Assembly (NCBI GenBank): GCA_020025595.1
Contig: JAHHRV010000003.1
Coordinates: 129,160-193,159 of the forward strand
DNA: 64,000 bases
Direction of reading: 5' to 3'
Origin: Oscillospiraceae bacterium
GTDB lineage: Bacteria; Bacillota; Clostridia; Oscillospirales; Oscillospiraceae
The first letter of the stretch is position 1, and each line of letters starts with the position of its first letter. A program made the translations under genes and the position numbers. Below are positions 51,760-60,350 of this stretch, piece by piece. The notes beneath the pieces were generated by a model that did no database searches, was not told where the DNA came from, and worked only from the letters and a program-made list of their open reading frames with translations.

Positions 51760-52961
51760 TATTCTACCACCTCAAAAAAAGTATCGGGTTTATTGGGGTC
51801 CAGCCACTCGTTGGCCCACATCAGGGTCACCATATCCTCGGTTTCAGACATGTTGATGATATTGTGGGTATAGCCGGGCAGCATATGCACAGCCTCGATT
51901 TTTTCACCGGAGACAGGGAACTCCAGCACTTCATCCGTACCAATCTTCCGCATCTGAATCAGGCCGCGGCCGGATACCACAATGAAGAACTCCCACTTGG
52001 TGTGATGCCAGTGCTGTCCCTTGGTAATGCCGGGCTTGGAGATGTTGACGCTGAACTGGCCGCACTTTTCCGTCTTCAGCAGTTCGGTAAAGCTGCCACG
52101 GGCGTCCACATTCATCTTCAGAGGAAATGCGACCTTTTCTTTGGGCAGATAGGAAAGATAGGTGGAATACAGCTTCTTTGCAAAGCTGTTATGGGGAATT
52201 TCAGGCATAACCAGAGTCTTAGGCTGGCTGCTGAAGGATTCCAGCAGCTGCACGATCTCGCCCAGGGTGACATTGTGGGTCACAGTCGCTGCACAGTAGC
52301 GGCCGCCTTCCTTGAAAACCGTGCTGACACCGTCAAACTCGCAGTGATGCTCCTTGCCTTCCAGCGCAGCGAACATCTCATCGACCAGATCGTCGATGTA
52401 CAGCATTTCCAGCTCCACCGCAGGGTCATTGACTGTGATGGGCAGATCATTTGCAATGTTGTTGCAGAAAGTTGCCACCACGCTGTTATAGTTGGGACGG
52501 CACCACTTACCGAACAGATTGGGGAAGCGGTAAACCAGGACCTTGGCTCCGGTTTCTGCAGCGTAGTCAAAGAACAGCTCTTCGCCGGCCTTCTTGCTCT
52601 TGCCGTACTCGCCTTCTGCGTAGCGGCCCACCAGAGTTGCCTGGATGGAAGACGACAGCATCACCGGGCAGGTATTATGATGCTTCTTCAGGGTCTCCAG
52701 CAGGGTGGATGCAAAGCCGAAATTGCCCTGCATGAATTCCTCCTGATTCTGAGGACGGTTGACACCTGCCAGATTGAACACAAAGTCTGCTTTTTCGCAG
52801 GCTTCTTCCAACAATTCCTTGGTAGAATCCATATCGTACAGGTAAAGCTCGCCGATCTCCAGACCGGGATGGCTGCGATCCTTGCCGTCTTTGACAGACT
52901 GCAGTGCAGCAGTCAGGTTTTTACCCACAAAACCTGCTGCACCGGTAATCAGAATATTCAT
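51759..52961 (-). CDS. capF: CapF-like UDP-sugar reductase with C-terminal cupin
   Basis: 400 aa; GGGAGG before the ATG. N-terminal SDR (GAAGFVGKN at 7-15, YAEGEYGKSK region) and C-terminal cupin (about 270-400; GQHWHHTKWEFF metal-binding His cluster). This two-domain layout is specific to CapF/WbjC, which acts after CapE on the 4-hexulose to give UDP-N-acetyl-L-6-deoxytalosamine. Second step of UDP-L-FucNAc synthesis. Confidence 0.93.
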   Translation of the reverse strand: MNILITGAAGFVGKNLTAALQSVKDGKDRSHPGLEIGELYLYDMDSTKELLEEACEKADFVFNLAGVNRPQNQEEFMQGNFGFASTLLETLKKHHNTCPVMLSSSIQATLVGRYAEGEYGKSKKAGEELFFDYAAETGAKVLVYRFPNLFGKWCRPNYNSVVATFCNNIANDLPITVNDPAVELEMLYIDDLVDEMFAALEGKEHHCEFDGVSTVFKEGGRYCAATVTHNVTLGEIVQLLESFSSQPKTLVMPEIPHNSFAKKLYSTYLSYLPKEKVAFPLKMNVDARGSFTELLKTEKCGQFSVNISKPGITKGQHWHHTKWEFFIVVSGRGLIQMRKIGTDEVLEFPVSGEKIEAVHMLPGYTHNIINMSETEDMVTLMWANEWLDPNKPDTFFEVVE

Positions 52962-52962
52962 A

Positions 52963-54009
52963 TTATTTTGCCTCCCAGGCAGCGACTTCTTCCCGGATGT
53001 ATTCCAAAGTCAGCAGCTTTTCCTTCACCTGCTCCACATTCAGCAGGTCTGTGTTGCTGGAGTTGAACTCGGTCAGGGTGTTGCGCTCGGTATCACCGTC
53101 CTTGAAATACTTATCGTAGTTCAGGTCACGCTTGTCGCTGGGTACGCGGTAGAAATTGCCCAGGTCGATTGCATTGGCGCACTCTTCGTTGGTCAGCAGG
53201 GTCTCGTACATCTTCTCGCCATGGCGGATGCCGATGACCTTGATCTCATGGTTCGGGTCAAACAGGCCGGTAACTGCCTTTGCCAGAGTCTCAATGGTGC
53301 AGGCAGGTGCCTTCTGTACCAGAATATCACCGCTGACGCCGTTTTCAAAGGCAAACAGAACCAGATCCACAGCCTCGTCCAGGGACATAATGAAGCGGGT
53401 CATAGCGGGCTCTGTAATGGTGATGGGATTTCCGGCCTTGATCTGCTCGATCCACAGAGGAATGACGCTGCCGCGGCTGCACATAACATTGCCGTAGCGG
53501 GTGCAGCAGATCTTGGTCTTCTCAGGAGCCACGGTACGGCTCTTTGCCACGATGACCTTCTCCATCATTGCCTTGGAGGTACCCATTGCGTTGACAGGAT
53601 AAGCCGCCTTATCGGTGGACAGGCAGACAATATTCTTTACGCCAGCTTCAATGGCTGCAGTCAGCACATTATCCGTGCCGATTACGTTGGTCTTTACAGC
53701 CTCCAGCGGGAAGAACTCGCAGGAAGGGACCTGCTTCAGTGCTGCAGCGTGGAAAATATAGTCAACGCCGTGCATTGCATTCTTCACAGATGCCAGATCA
53801 CGGACATCGCCGATGAAGAACTTGATCTTACCGGCCACATCCGGCATCTTAGCCTGGAATTCGTGGCGCATATCGTCCTGCTTCTTCTCATCACGGGAGA
53901 AGACGCGGATCTCCTTGATATCAGTGGACAGGAAGCGATTCAAAACCGCATTGCCAAAAGAGCCGGTACCACCGGTAATCATCAGTGTTTTTCCTTCAAA
54001 AATGCTCAT
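52963..54009 (-). CDS. capE: CapE-like UDP-GlcNAc 4,6-dehydratase/5-epimerase
   Basis: 348 aa; GGAGA site. SDR with GGTGSFG (13-19), FHAAALKQVP, and MGTSKAMMEKV: Met replaces the usual catalytic Tyr, as expected in the FlaA1/CapE group. Starts UDP-L-FucNAc synthesis from UDP-GlcNAc. One base separates its stop from the capF ATG region, giving a tight capE-capF-capG block. Confidence 0.93.
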   Translation of the reverse strand: MSIFEGKTLMITGGTGSFGNAVLNRFLSTDIKEIRVFSRDEKKQDDMRHEFQAKMPDVAGKIKFFIGDVRDLASVKNAMHGVDYIFHAAALKQVPSCEFFPLEAVKTNVIGTDNVLTAAIEAGVKNIVCLSTDKAAYPVNAMGTSKAMMEKVIVAKSRTVAPEKTKICCTRYGNVMCSRGSVIPLWIEQIKAGNPITITEPAMTRFIMSLDEAVDLVLFAFENGVSGDILVQKAPACTIETLAKAVTGLFDPNHEIKVIGIRHGEKMYETLLTNEECANAIDLGNFYRVPSDKRDLNYDKYFKDGDTERNTLTEFNSSNTDLLNVEQVKEKLLTLEYIREEVAAWEAK

Positions 54010-54025
54010 AAGTATCTCTCCGATC

Positions 54026-55216
54026 TTATTTTTTCACCATATTCATTGTTTCTTCAAGCTGATTGACCAATCGCTCCATGGTGAAGTGTTCTTCATAATA
54101 TTTTCTGGAAGCAGCAGACATTTCCTGTCTGTTCGCCTCTTTTGCCATTTTCTTAACCGCCTGTACCAGAGCATTGCACTCCGGTGCAACCGCAATGCCG
54201 CATCCGGCCTCCTGAATCACCTTTGCACTTTCTCCACCGGCAGCTGCCAGAATGGGTGCGCCGCACGCAAGATAGGTCTGCAGCTTTGCAGGCAGCGTCA
54301 TATTGAACAAAGGATTGTCCTGGAAGGACAGATATGCACAATCGGCAAAACGGACATAATTGTTGGCCTCAGCCTCGCTGACCCGGCCCACAAATACCAC
54401 ATCATCCGTCACCCCGTAGGATTCGGACAATTTCTCAAGTCGTTCTCTTGCACGGCCGTCACCAACCAGATACCAGCGAATGCCGCAGTTTTTCAGTTCC
54501 TTTGCGGCTTCCAGCACAAGATTCAGGCCCTGCGCATCACCGATATTGCCGGTGAATACCACATTAAATGTATCATCCGTGTAGATTTCCGGCTTATGTG
54601 CATCAGAAAAGTCCGGGTCCAGGCAGAATTGCGGCCAGAACACCAGCTTTTCCCGCGCAACGCCGCGGTTTTCCAGATTTTTGACAAATCCGTTGGACGC
54701 ACACAGGATCTTATCGCTGTTGGTGTAGATCTTATCGACGATCCGATTGATTACATAGGTCAGCGGCGGGAAACGGATTCCCATGACCTCGTGGACATTT
54801 TCCGGCCACAGATCCTGAAGATTGAACAGCACGGGTGTGCCGAACTTCTTCTTGTAGGCCACTGCAGGCAATCCCACGGTCACCGGGGACACCTCAAACA
54901 CATATACCACATCGAACTTTTCCGTGCAGTTTTTCACCCATTTTTCTGCGGACCGCACATAGCTGATGCAGTTGTGCAGCAATCCCAGAGGGGTTTTGCC
55001 TCTCGGATAGGTTTTGACCCGGTGGATCTTGACGCCGTGCCATTCTTTCTCATAGGGCACATCGAACCCGTATCCATCATAGATCCTACCGATCGGATAC
55101 TGGGGATAGGCTGTCAAAACCGTTACATCATGCCCTCTGTCCGCAAGCTCCCGGCACAATGTATTTACGCGGAAATTTTCCGGGTAGAAATACTGGGATA
55201 CAACCAATATTTTCAT
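54026..55216 (-). CDS. Glycosyltransferase (GT4, WbuB-like)
   Basis: 396 aa. GT-B fold: VVSQYFYPENFRVNTLCREL at the N-terminus is typical of the WbuB/FucNAc-transferase branch. The C-terminal half has VVFTGNIGDAQGLNLVLEAA, YLVGDGRARERLE, and LPAKLQTYLACGAPILA. It likely transfers L-FucNAc made by the adjacent CapEFG block, which is inference from order and resemblance. Four-base overlap with the next gene. Confidence 0.88.
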   Translation of the reverse strand: MKILVVSQYFYPENFRVNTLCRELADRGHDVTVLTAYPQYPIGRIYDGYGFDVPYEKEWHGVKIHRVKTYPRGKTPLGLLHNCISYVRSAEKWVKNCTEKFDVVYVFEVSPVTVGLPAVAYKKKFGTPVLFNLQDLWPENVHEVMGIRFPPLTYVINRIVDKIYTNSDKILCASNGFVKNLENRGVAREKLVFWPQFCLDPDFSDAHKPEIYTDDTFNVVFTGNIGDAQGLNLVLEAAKELKNCGIRWYLVGDGRARERLEKLSESYGVTDDVVFVGRVSEAEANNYVRFADCAYLSFQDNPLFNMTLPAKLQTYLACGAPILAAAGGESAKVIQEAGCGIAVAPECNALVQAVKKMAKEANRQEMSAASRKYYEEHFTMERLVNQLEETMNMVKK

Positions 55217-56091
55217 ACTTTTCCCTCGGTTATTCTAATAGAATCCTGCAAGCTCACCTTGCAGTAGTTTTCACGATATTCGCTGAGGCTCCGGTCATAA
55301 TTCAGGCTGCCAAATGCCTTGTTTACCAGGCCCGTGCAGTGACTCAGCAGCTTCAGCGCCCAGGTGAAGCCCTTCACCCTGCAGATTTTCTTACCATGAG
55401 CCTGAGCAATCAACACAACCAGGTCCGTGGTGTTGGCATATTCTGCATTCTGGGGCCAGAAAATTCCCTGTTCCTCATTGACGACCATCAGCCGGATAAA
55501 CTCAAGCAGATTATCAATAAAAAGCATGGAACGGCAGTTGTTTACCACAGGAAACAGCGGCAGCTTTGTGGCGATCTTCGCGAGGATGGGGTAATTTCCC
55601 TTGCTGCCGGGGCCATAGATCATGGGCGGACGAAGGATAACGACCTTGAATGTATCATCATTCAAAGGAAGGATTCCCTTCTCTGCCTGCACCTTGCTGT
55701 CTCCATAGGCATTGGCCGCTCCCACCGGAGTATCCTTTGTGATGCACTTGTTTTTGCCGATGGGTGCGCTCTCGCCATAAACGATTGCAGAGCTCATAAA
55801 GATAAACTGCTTTACGCCATCAGCTTTGGCCTTCTTGGCTGTCTCTACCGCCAGATCGGTATTCACGCTGTAATAAAGCTTTGCCTTCTCTTCGGTGATC
55901 TTGCCGTTATCAGAATGTGCAATGCCGGCCACATGGTAAACCACATCATATCCGGAAAAGCTCTTCTCGCGCCAGGAGCCGTCGATCAGGTCGATGGTAT
56001 CTATCTGAAACTCTTCCGGCCACCGGTTCAGGTATTTTTCAAAGGATGTTCCGATATAGCTGTTCGCTCCGGTAATTAGAATTTTTTTCAT
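55213..56091 (-). CDS. NAD-dependent epimerase/dehydratase (WbpV/CapN-like)
   Basis: 292 aa. GANSYIG (7-13), catalytic SSAIVYG and AYGDSKVQAEK (Tyr and Lys present). Related to short UDP-sugar reductases such as WbpV or CapN, which work with the initiating transferase next to them in FucNAc/QuiNAc loci. Overlaps the sugar transferase gene by four bases. Confidence 0.85.
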   Translation of the reverse strand: MKKILITGANSYIGTSFEKYLNRWPEEFQIDTIDLIDGSWREKSFSGYDVVYHVAGIAHSDNGKITEEKAKLYYSVNTDLAVETAKKAKADGVKQFIFMSSAIVYGESAPIGKNKCITKDTPVGAANAYGDSKVQAEKGILPLNDDTFKVVILRPPMIYGPGSKGNYPILAKIATKLPLFPVVNNCRSMLFIDNLLEFIRLMVVNEEQGIFWPQNAEYANTTDLVVLIAQAHGKKICRVKGFTWALKLLSHCTGLVNKAFGSLNYDRSLSEYRENYCKVSLQDSIRITEGKV

Positions 56092-56705
56092 TTCCCAGCC
56101 TTCTCTTTCTCCATCCGACCGGTGCCGCCCTCGACGACACCATCATGCTTCAGCACAGAAACAATGGTTCCGAAGAAGCACTTTGCATCAAAAGCGAAGC
56201 TGAGCTTATCTACATACTCGCCGTCCAGCCGGGCTTTTACAGGAATCTCCAGTTCATCACGGCCATTGATCTGTGCCCAGCCCGTAAGTCCCGGGCGGAC
56301 ATCATTTGCGCCGTACTTATCCCGTTCTGCGATCAGGTCTTCCTGATTCCACAGGGCAGGTCTGGGGCCGATGATGCTCATATCTCCAACAAAAATCGAC
56401 CAGATCTGGGGAAGTTCATCCAAAGAAAGCTTACGCAGAACCTTTCCGCTCTTGGTGATCCACTGGTCCGGATCAGTCAGCATATGAGTGGGCATATTGG
56501 CCGGAGTCTCGGTATACATACTGCGGAACTTAGGCATCATAAATGTCTTTTTGTGGATGCCTACACGCTTCTGCCAGAACAGCACCGGACCCTTGGAATC
56601 GCACTTGACAATGATTGCGATCACAAGCATCGGAATGGCCAGAATAATTAAGGCCAACGCAGACAAAATGACATCGATGGTGCGCTTGATAAATGCTTTA
56701 TACAT
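56088..56705 (-). CDS. Initiating sugar-1-phosphate transferase (PglC/WbaP C-terminal type)
   Basis: 205 aa; GAGGAG site. A short monotopic form: one N-terminal hydrophobic hairpin (IDVILSALALIILAIPMLVI), then PKFRSMYTET, LSLDELPQIWSIFVGDMSIIGPRPAL and RPGLTGWAQINGRDE. It moves a sugar phosphate from a UDP sugar to undecaprenyl phosphate, starting repeat-unit assembly. First gene of the long operon that ends with the flippase. Confidence 0.93.
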   Translation of the reverse strand: MYKAFIKRTIDVILSALALIILAIPMLVIAIIVKCDSKGPVLFWQKRVGIHKKTFMMPKFRSMYTETPANMPTHMLTDPDQWITKSGKVLRKLSLDELPQIWSIFVGDMSIIGPRPALWNQEDLIAERDKYGANDVRPGLTGWAQINGRDELEIPVKARLDGEYVDKLSFAFDAKCFFGTIVSVLKHDGVVEGGTGRMEKEKAGK

Positions 56706-57315
56706 TCGTTTTTTCTCCTCACTGTATTTTCCACGGAAGTTATATCCGGAAAAAATATTTATATTTACAATATAGTTGCTATTGTTATTTTTCGCTTGGG
56801 ATCCTCTGCAGATTTTATGGACATTCTGTCACAGAAGCCTCACTTGCGCAGGCCGAAGCCTGATTGATATTTTGCTGCATAACAGCAAAAACACGCTTTT
56901 ACCAGCGTGTCTATCGTCCATAAGCATCGCAATGGCAGCCTGTGAGGAATTCCGAAGTCAGCAGCACAATGTAAATGGGCTGTGCATTCCTTCCATCCGG
57001 CAATCCGGAAAGCCCAGCACCCGGCGCATAAGCCGGAGAATCGAGCCGAAAGCCTCTTCAGATGAGCCGCAATTCATACAAAAAGCCAGGTGGCTTTTCA
57101 AAATCCTGTGCAAAATCAGGAACTATGCCCCCGGCAAACTAAAAACGCTTTTCAAATCGCACCAGAGGTACGATCTGCTGACTCTGAATAAATGGCTTAC
57201 TTCCGACCGGCAGCCGCAGCAAGGGATATCGCATCTGTTGACAGGCCGCAGCTGCAATCTGTGACAGTATCGCCGGTGCTGTACAAGCGAAACTTGCGCA
57301 GAAAACCTCATGTTT
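56706..57315 (-). other. Long untranslated leader ahead of the capsule operon
   Basis: About 610 nt between the predicted promoter (57316-57344) and the sugar transferase start. Two terminator-like hairpins occur on this strand: AAAAGCCA/TGGCTTTT (57081-57098) and ACACGCT/AGCGTGT followed by five T (56887-56910). Small open frames (57139-57429 and 57123-57344) lack ribosome sites and look fortuitous. The region may be a regulatory leader or may include a small RNA; nothing matched a riboswitch that I know. Confidence 0.45.
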
Positions 57316-57344
57316 AGTATACAACATAATCCGACCATTCGCAA
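57316..57344 (-). promoter_or_regulatory. Candidate promoter of the capsule operon or a leader RNA
   Basis: Minus strand: TTGCGA (57339-57344), 17-base spacer, TATACT (57316-57321). Confidence 0.55.
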
Positions 57345-57511
57345 TAGTTAAAACAACAAATATACGCCGTAATTTTATCAATAAACTGTCATCTCTATAG
57401 ACAAAAACACGCATTTCCCTGCAAATCAATACATAAATTGTTCACACTCGTGCAGTCGGACATCCCTGGCCTGCCCTGCATCGGAAATGTTGTTTTATGC
57501 ACTTTTGGCGC

Positions 57512-57548
57512 AAAAAAACAGCGGCTTCCCTGTTGAAGCCGCTGTTTT
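57512..57548 (-). terminator. Terminator of the 57550-59430 gene
   Basis: A 13-bp stem (57516-57528 with 57535-57547) with seven T on the minus strand, right after the stop codon. It separates this gene from the downstream operon, which therefore needs its own promoter. Confidence 0.88.
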
Positions 57549-57549
57549 A

Positions 57550-59430
57550 CTATACCTTAATCTGAGGATGATAAGTGGGGACGATTTCCGCCACAAGCTC
57601 TTTCATGTTGGTTGCTTCCACACGGTAAGCTGCATCCAGCCGAGCCAGCTGCTGCTTAAAGAGTTCATCATCCATTTCAATGGGTTTTCCGATGTGAATC
57701 AGCTTGTTATCAGTCTCCTGCAGGCCTTCTTCCTTCATCAGAAGCTCCTCATACAGTTTTTCGCCGGGACGCAGGCCGGTATATTCCACCTTGATATCCA
57801 CATCCGGCTCGTATCCGGACAGGCGAATCAGATTTCTTGCCATGGTGTCGATCTTGACAGGCTCACCCATATCCAGCACGAAAATTTCGCCGCCCTTGGC
57901 ATAGTAGCCCGCCTGAAGCACCAGGCTGACTGCCTCGGGAATGGTCATAAAGTAGCGGATGATGTCAGGATGGGTAACCGTAACAGGGCCGCCTTCTTCA
58001 ATCTGCTTCTTGAACAGCGGAATGACAGAGCCGTTACTGCCCAGAACATTGCCGAAACGAACCGCAACAAACTCTGTATCGGACTCCCGGTTCATCATCT
58101 GTACGACCATCTCGCACAGGCGCTTACTTGCGCCCATGATATTGGTGGGATTAACTGCCTTATCGGTAGAAATCAGCACAAAGCGCTTAACGCCGTACTT
58201 GGCAGCAGCCTGCGCCATTTTGTAGGTGCCGAAGACATTGTTCTTGATTGCCTCGTTGGGGCTGTCCTCCATCAGAGGCACATGCTTGTGAGCCGCCGCA
58301 TGGAATACAAGTTCCGGCTTGTACTTGCCCAGAACATAGTCGAGTCTTGCGGTATTCCGGACAGAACCGATGAGCGTTACCAGATTCAGGTCAGGGTAAG
58401 TCCGCTGCAGCTCCAGCTGGATGTCGTAGGCATTGTTCTCATAAATATCAAAGATAATCAGCTGCTTGGGATTTGCCCGGGCAATCTGACGACACAGCTC
58501 GCTGCCGATACTGCCGCCGCCACCGGTGACCATGACGACCTTGCCGGAAATATATCCCAGAATCTCATCCAGGTTTACCTTGATGGGTTCTCTGCCCAGC
58601 AGATCCTGCGCATCGACTTTGCGCAGCTTGCTCACGCTGATTTCACCGTTGACCAGCTGATACATACCGGGCAGCACCTGAACCTGACAGCCTGTGGAGC
58701 TGCACAGATCCAGAATTTCCTTTTTATCCTTCGCAGAAATGGAAGGAATCGCAAAAATGATCCGGTTGATGTGATATTTTTCTACTGCACCCTGAATTTC
58801 GTACCGGTCTCCAACAATGGGGACACCGCACAGGCGCTTATAGCGCTTCACAGGGTTATCATCAATAATGCAGCACACATGGCTGTGAATATAAGAACTG
58901 GTCTGGAACTCGTTAATCAGGACCTTGCCTGCCTCACCTGCACCAATCACCAATACATTTTCAACCTTTTTCCCCTGTCCAAAGCTGCCGATGTAATCCT
59001 TGACCCTGCGCAGCATCCGATAGGAGAAGCGGAGCGCCACCGTACTCATAAAGCTGAAGATGATTCCCAGCACATAGACAGAACGGGGCAGATGTACATT
59101 AAACACCAAGGCCGAAATCAGCCCAATGATGCCAAGCACGATATGTGCGCCGATGATGCGCAGCACCTCATCAGCACTGACAAAAATCCAGATACTGTTA
59201 TACAGTCCAAACAGCACAAAGACCGCAACCGTAATCAGACCCCACGGGAGAATTACACGGCAGTATTCCTCCACATAGATCCGATTGATCATACTAAACT
59301 GAAAATCGAATCGCAGCAGCAGCGCAAAGAAGAAGGAGCCTGCAACGCACAGCAAATCAAGCATTGCAATCAGCACTGCTCTCCTTTTCCATGAGCGGTC
59401 TGCACCATTCTCTACTTTCTTTATTTTCAT
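57550..59430 (-). CDS. Membrane-bound nucleotide-sugar 4,6-dehydratase (PglF/CapD/WbpM family)
   Basis: 626 aa from the ATG at 59430. Four N-terminal membrane helices (about 20-140), a CoA-binding-like Rossmann domain (about 150-285; VLVIGAGEAGKVLINEF), and a C-terminal SDR with VTGGGGSIGSELCRQIA and MGASKRLCEMV (Met in place of Tyr, Lys kept). It converts UDP-GlcNAc (or a relative) to the 4-keto-6-deoxy sugar. It is the second 4,6-dehydratase of the locus beside CapE, so a further 6-deoxyamino sugar, such as QuiNAc, FucNAc or a bacillosamine type, is likely in the polymer. Confidence 0.93.
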   Translation of the reverse strand: MKIKKVENGADRSWKRRAVLIAMLDLLCVAGSFFFALLLRFDFQFSMINRIYVEEYCRVILPWGLITVAVFVLFGLYNSIWIFVSADEVLRIIGAHIVLGIIGLISALVFNVHLPRSVYVLGIIFSFMSTVALRFSYRMLRRVKDYIGSFGQGKKVENVLVIGAGEAGKVLINEFQTSSYIHSHVCCIIDDNPVKRYKRLCGVPIVGDRYEIQGAVEKYHINRIIFAIPSISAKDKKEILDLCSSTGCQVQVLPGMYQLVNGEISVSKLRKVDAQDLLGREPIKVNLDEILGYISGKVVMVTGGGGSIGSELCRQIARANPKQLIIFDIYENNAYDIQLELQRTYPDLNLVTLIGSVRNTARLDYVLGKYKPELVFHAAAHKHVPLMEDSPNEAIKNNVFGTYKMAQAAAKYGVKRFVLISTDKAVNPTNIMGASKRLCEMVVQMMNRESDTEFVAVRFGNVLGSNGSVIPLFKKQIEEGGPVTVTHPDIIRYFMTIPEAVSLVLQAGYYAKGGEIFVLDMGEPVKIDTMARNLIRLSGYEPDVDIKVEYTGLRPGEKLYEELLMKEEGLQETDNKLIHIGKPIEMDDELFKQQLARLDAAYRVEATNMKELVAEIVPTYHPQIKV

Positions 59431-59485
59431 TTTCCAGCCATCCCAAATTATTATTTTATACCTCAAACTTCACGGTATCCATTGT

Positions 59486-59514
59486 ATATTAGCATACTCA
59501 CTTCCCTTTTACAA
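59486..59514 (-). promoter_or_regulatory. Promoter of the PglF/CapD-like gene
   Basis: Minus strand: TTGTAA (59509-59514), 17-base spacer, TAATAT (59486-59491), about 55 bases before the start. Confidence 0.6.
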
Positions 59515-59673
59515 GAGTCAGCACTCACAAATAAGTTCGGAAATCCTCCTCCATTTTGTATTTCACAATATAATTTTGGAATATTTGGCACAATTGGTCT
59601 ATAGAAAATCAGCAATAGCCCATGCATCGGCCCTCCATCACACAAAATCCTTGTAAAAATTATCAAAAAGTTA

Positions 59674-59702
59674 TTGCAAACCGGAAACTCTTATGCTATA
59701 AT
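59674..59702 (+). promoter_or_regulatory. Promoter of tRNA-Gln/tRNA-Lys
   Basis: TTGCAA (59674-59679), 17-base spacer, TATAAT (59697-59702). Confidence 0.85.
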
Positions 59703-59735
59703 ACCCCGTGTGTCCGAGTCAGGGTACATTTTCAT

Positions 59736-59810
59736 TGGGATGTCGCCAAGCGGTAAGGCACCAGACTTTGACTCTGGCATTCGTCGGTTCAAATCCGGCC
59801 ATCCCAGCCA
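59736..59810 (+). tRNA. tRNA-Gln (UUG)
   Basis: 75 nt with encoded CCA. Acceptor TGGGATG pairs with CATCCCA; anticodon TTG in CCAGACTTTGACTCTGG; T-arm GGTTCAAATCC. Confidence 0.96.
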
Positions 59811-59811
59811 T

Positions 59812-59887
59812 GATCCGCTAGCTCAGTTGGCAGAGCAATTGCCTTTTAAGCAATGGGTCCGGAGTTCGAGCCTCCGGCGGGTCACCA
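59812..59887 (+). tRNA. tRNA-Lys (UUU)
   Basis: 76 nt with encoded CCA, one base after tRNA-Gln, so co-transcribed. Acceptor GATCCGC pairs with GCGGGTC; anticodon TTT in TTGCCTTTTAAGCAA; D-arm GCTCAGTTGGCAGAGC. Confidence 0.96.
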
Positions 59888-59890
59888 AAA

Positions 59891-59922
59891 GCGCTGAACT
59901 CTTTTGAGTTCAGCGTTTTTTT
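59891..59922 (+). terminator. Terminator of the tRNA pair
   Basis: A 10-bp stem (59892-59901 with 59906-59915) followed by seven T. Confidence 0.88.
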
Positions 59923-59994
59923 GTATCCATTTTTCAGGATCCCGGAGAATTTACAGCCGAAACTTATCTCAAAAAGCAAAAAAAGCGAAACACA

Positions 59995-60066
59995 AATGGG
60001 TACGCCCCATAAGGAAGTTTTTTGAGAGATACGGTACGGTCCCGTTGTGGGGCTGTACCGCATTTT
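59995..60066 (+). repeat. Dispersed ~72 bp hairpin repeat, copy B
   Basis: Matches 6015-6087: AATGGGTACGCCCCAT, AAGGAAGTTTTTT and ACGGTACGG...GGGGCTGTACCG align with the other copy with about a dozen changes and one indel. Here the stem is shorter (ATACGGTAC with GTACCGCAT) and the T run is interrupted. It lies in a 460-base gap that has no gene. Confidence 0.75.
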
Positions 60067-60083
60067 CTTTTTATGCAATGAAA

Positions 60084-60124
60084 CAGCAGGTGCCGAAAAA
60101 TCCCGACACCTGCTGATCTTTTTT
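60084..60124 (+). terminator. Terminator-like hairpin downstream of repeat copy B
   Basis: CAGCAGGTG (60084-60092) pairs with CACCTGCTG (60107-60115), then a T-rich run. No gene upstream other than the tRNA pair, which already has a terminator. Confidence 0.6.
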
Positions 60125-60350
60125 ATGCGTTTTCTTGCGGAGATTTTAGGAGCCCACTCCTAACGATTGCACCGTTTTTCGACTCTTGGGAGTATAAACG
60201 GTATGCTCGCCAAGATGATACAGACACTTTCTCCTGAAATCCTTTCTCTGCTTTACTTTCTTCTCAACTTCCAGATTTGCGGCACTTATGGCTGTATATT
60301 CGAATTTTCTAAGTGTTAAGAAAATACGAACAGGTCGACACCTGAGCTTT
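60125..60350. other. Intergenic, no gene seen
   Basis: AT-rich. A minus-strand open frame (60146-60424) overlaps the end of the deaminase gene and has no ribosome site or familiar domain. Confidence 0.5.

Noticed and set aside
56776..57264. 162-codon plus-strand open frame
   Set aside because: No start signal or domain; lies in the leader of the capsule operon on the opposite strand.
59904..60116. 70-codon open frame across repeat copy B
   Set aside because: Created by the repeat and the tRNA terminator. The similarity to the peptide read from copy A reflects DNA repetition, not a protein family.
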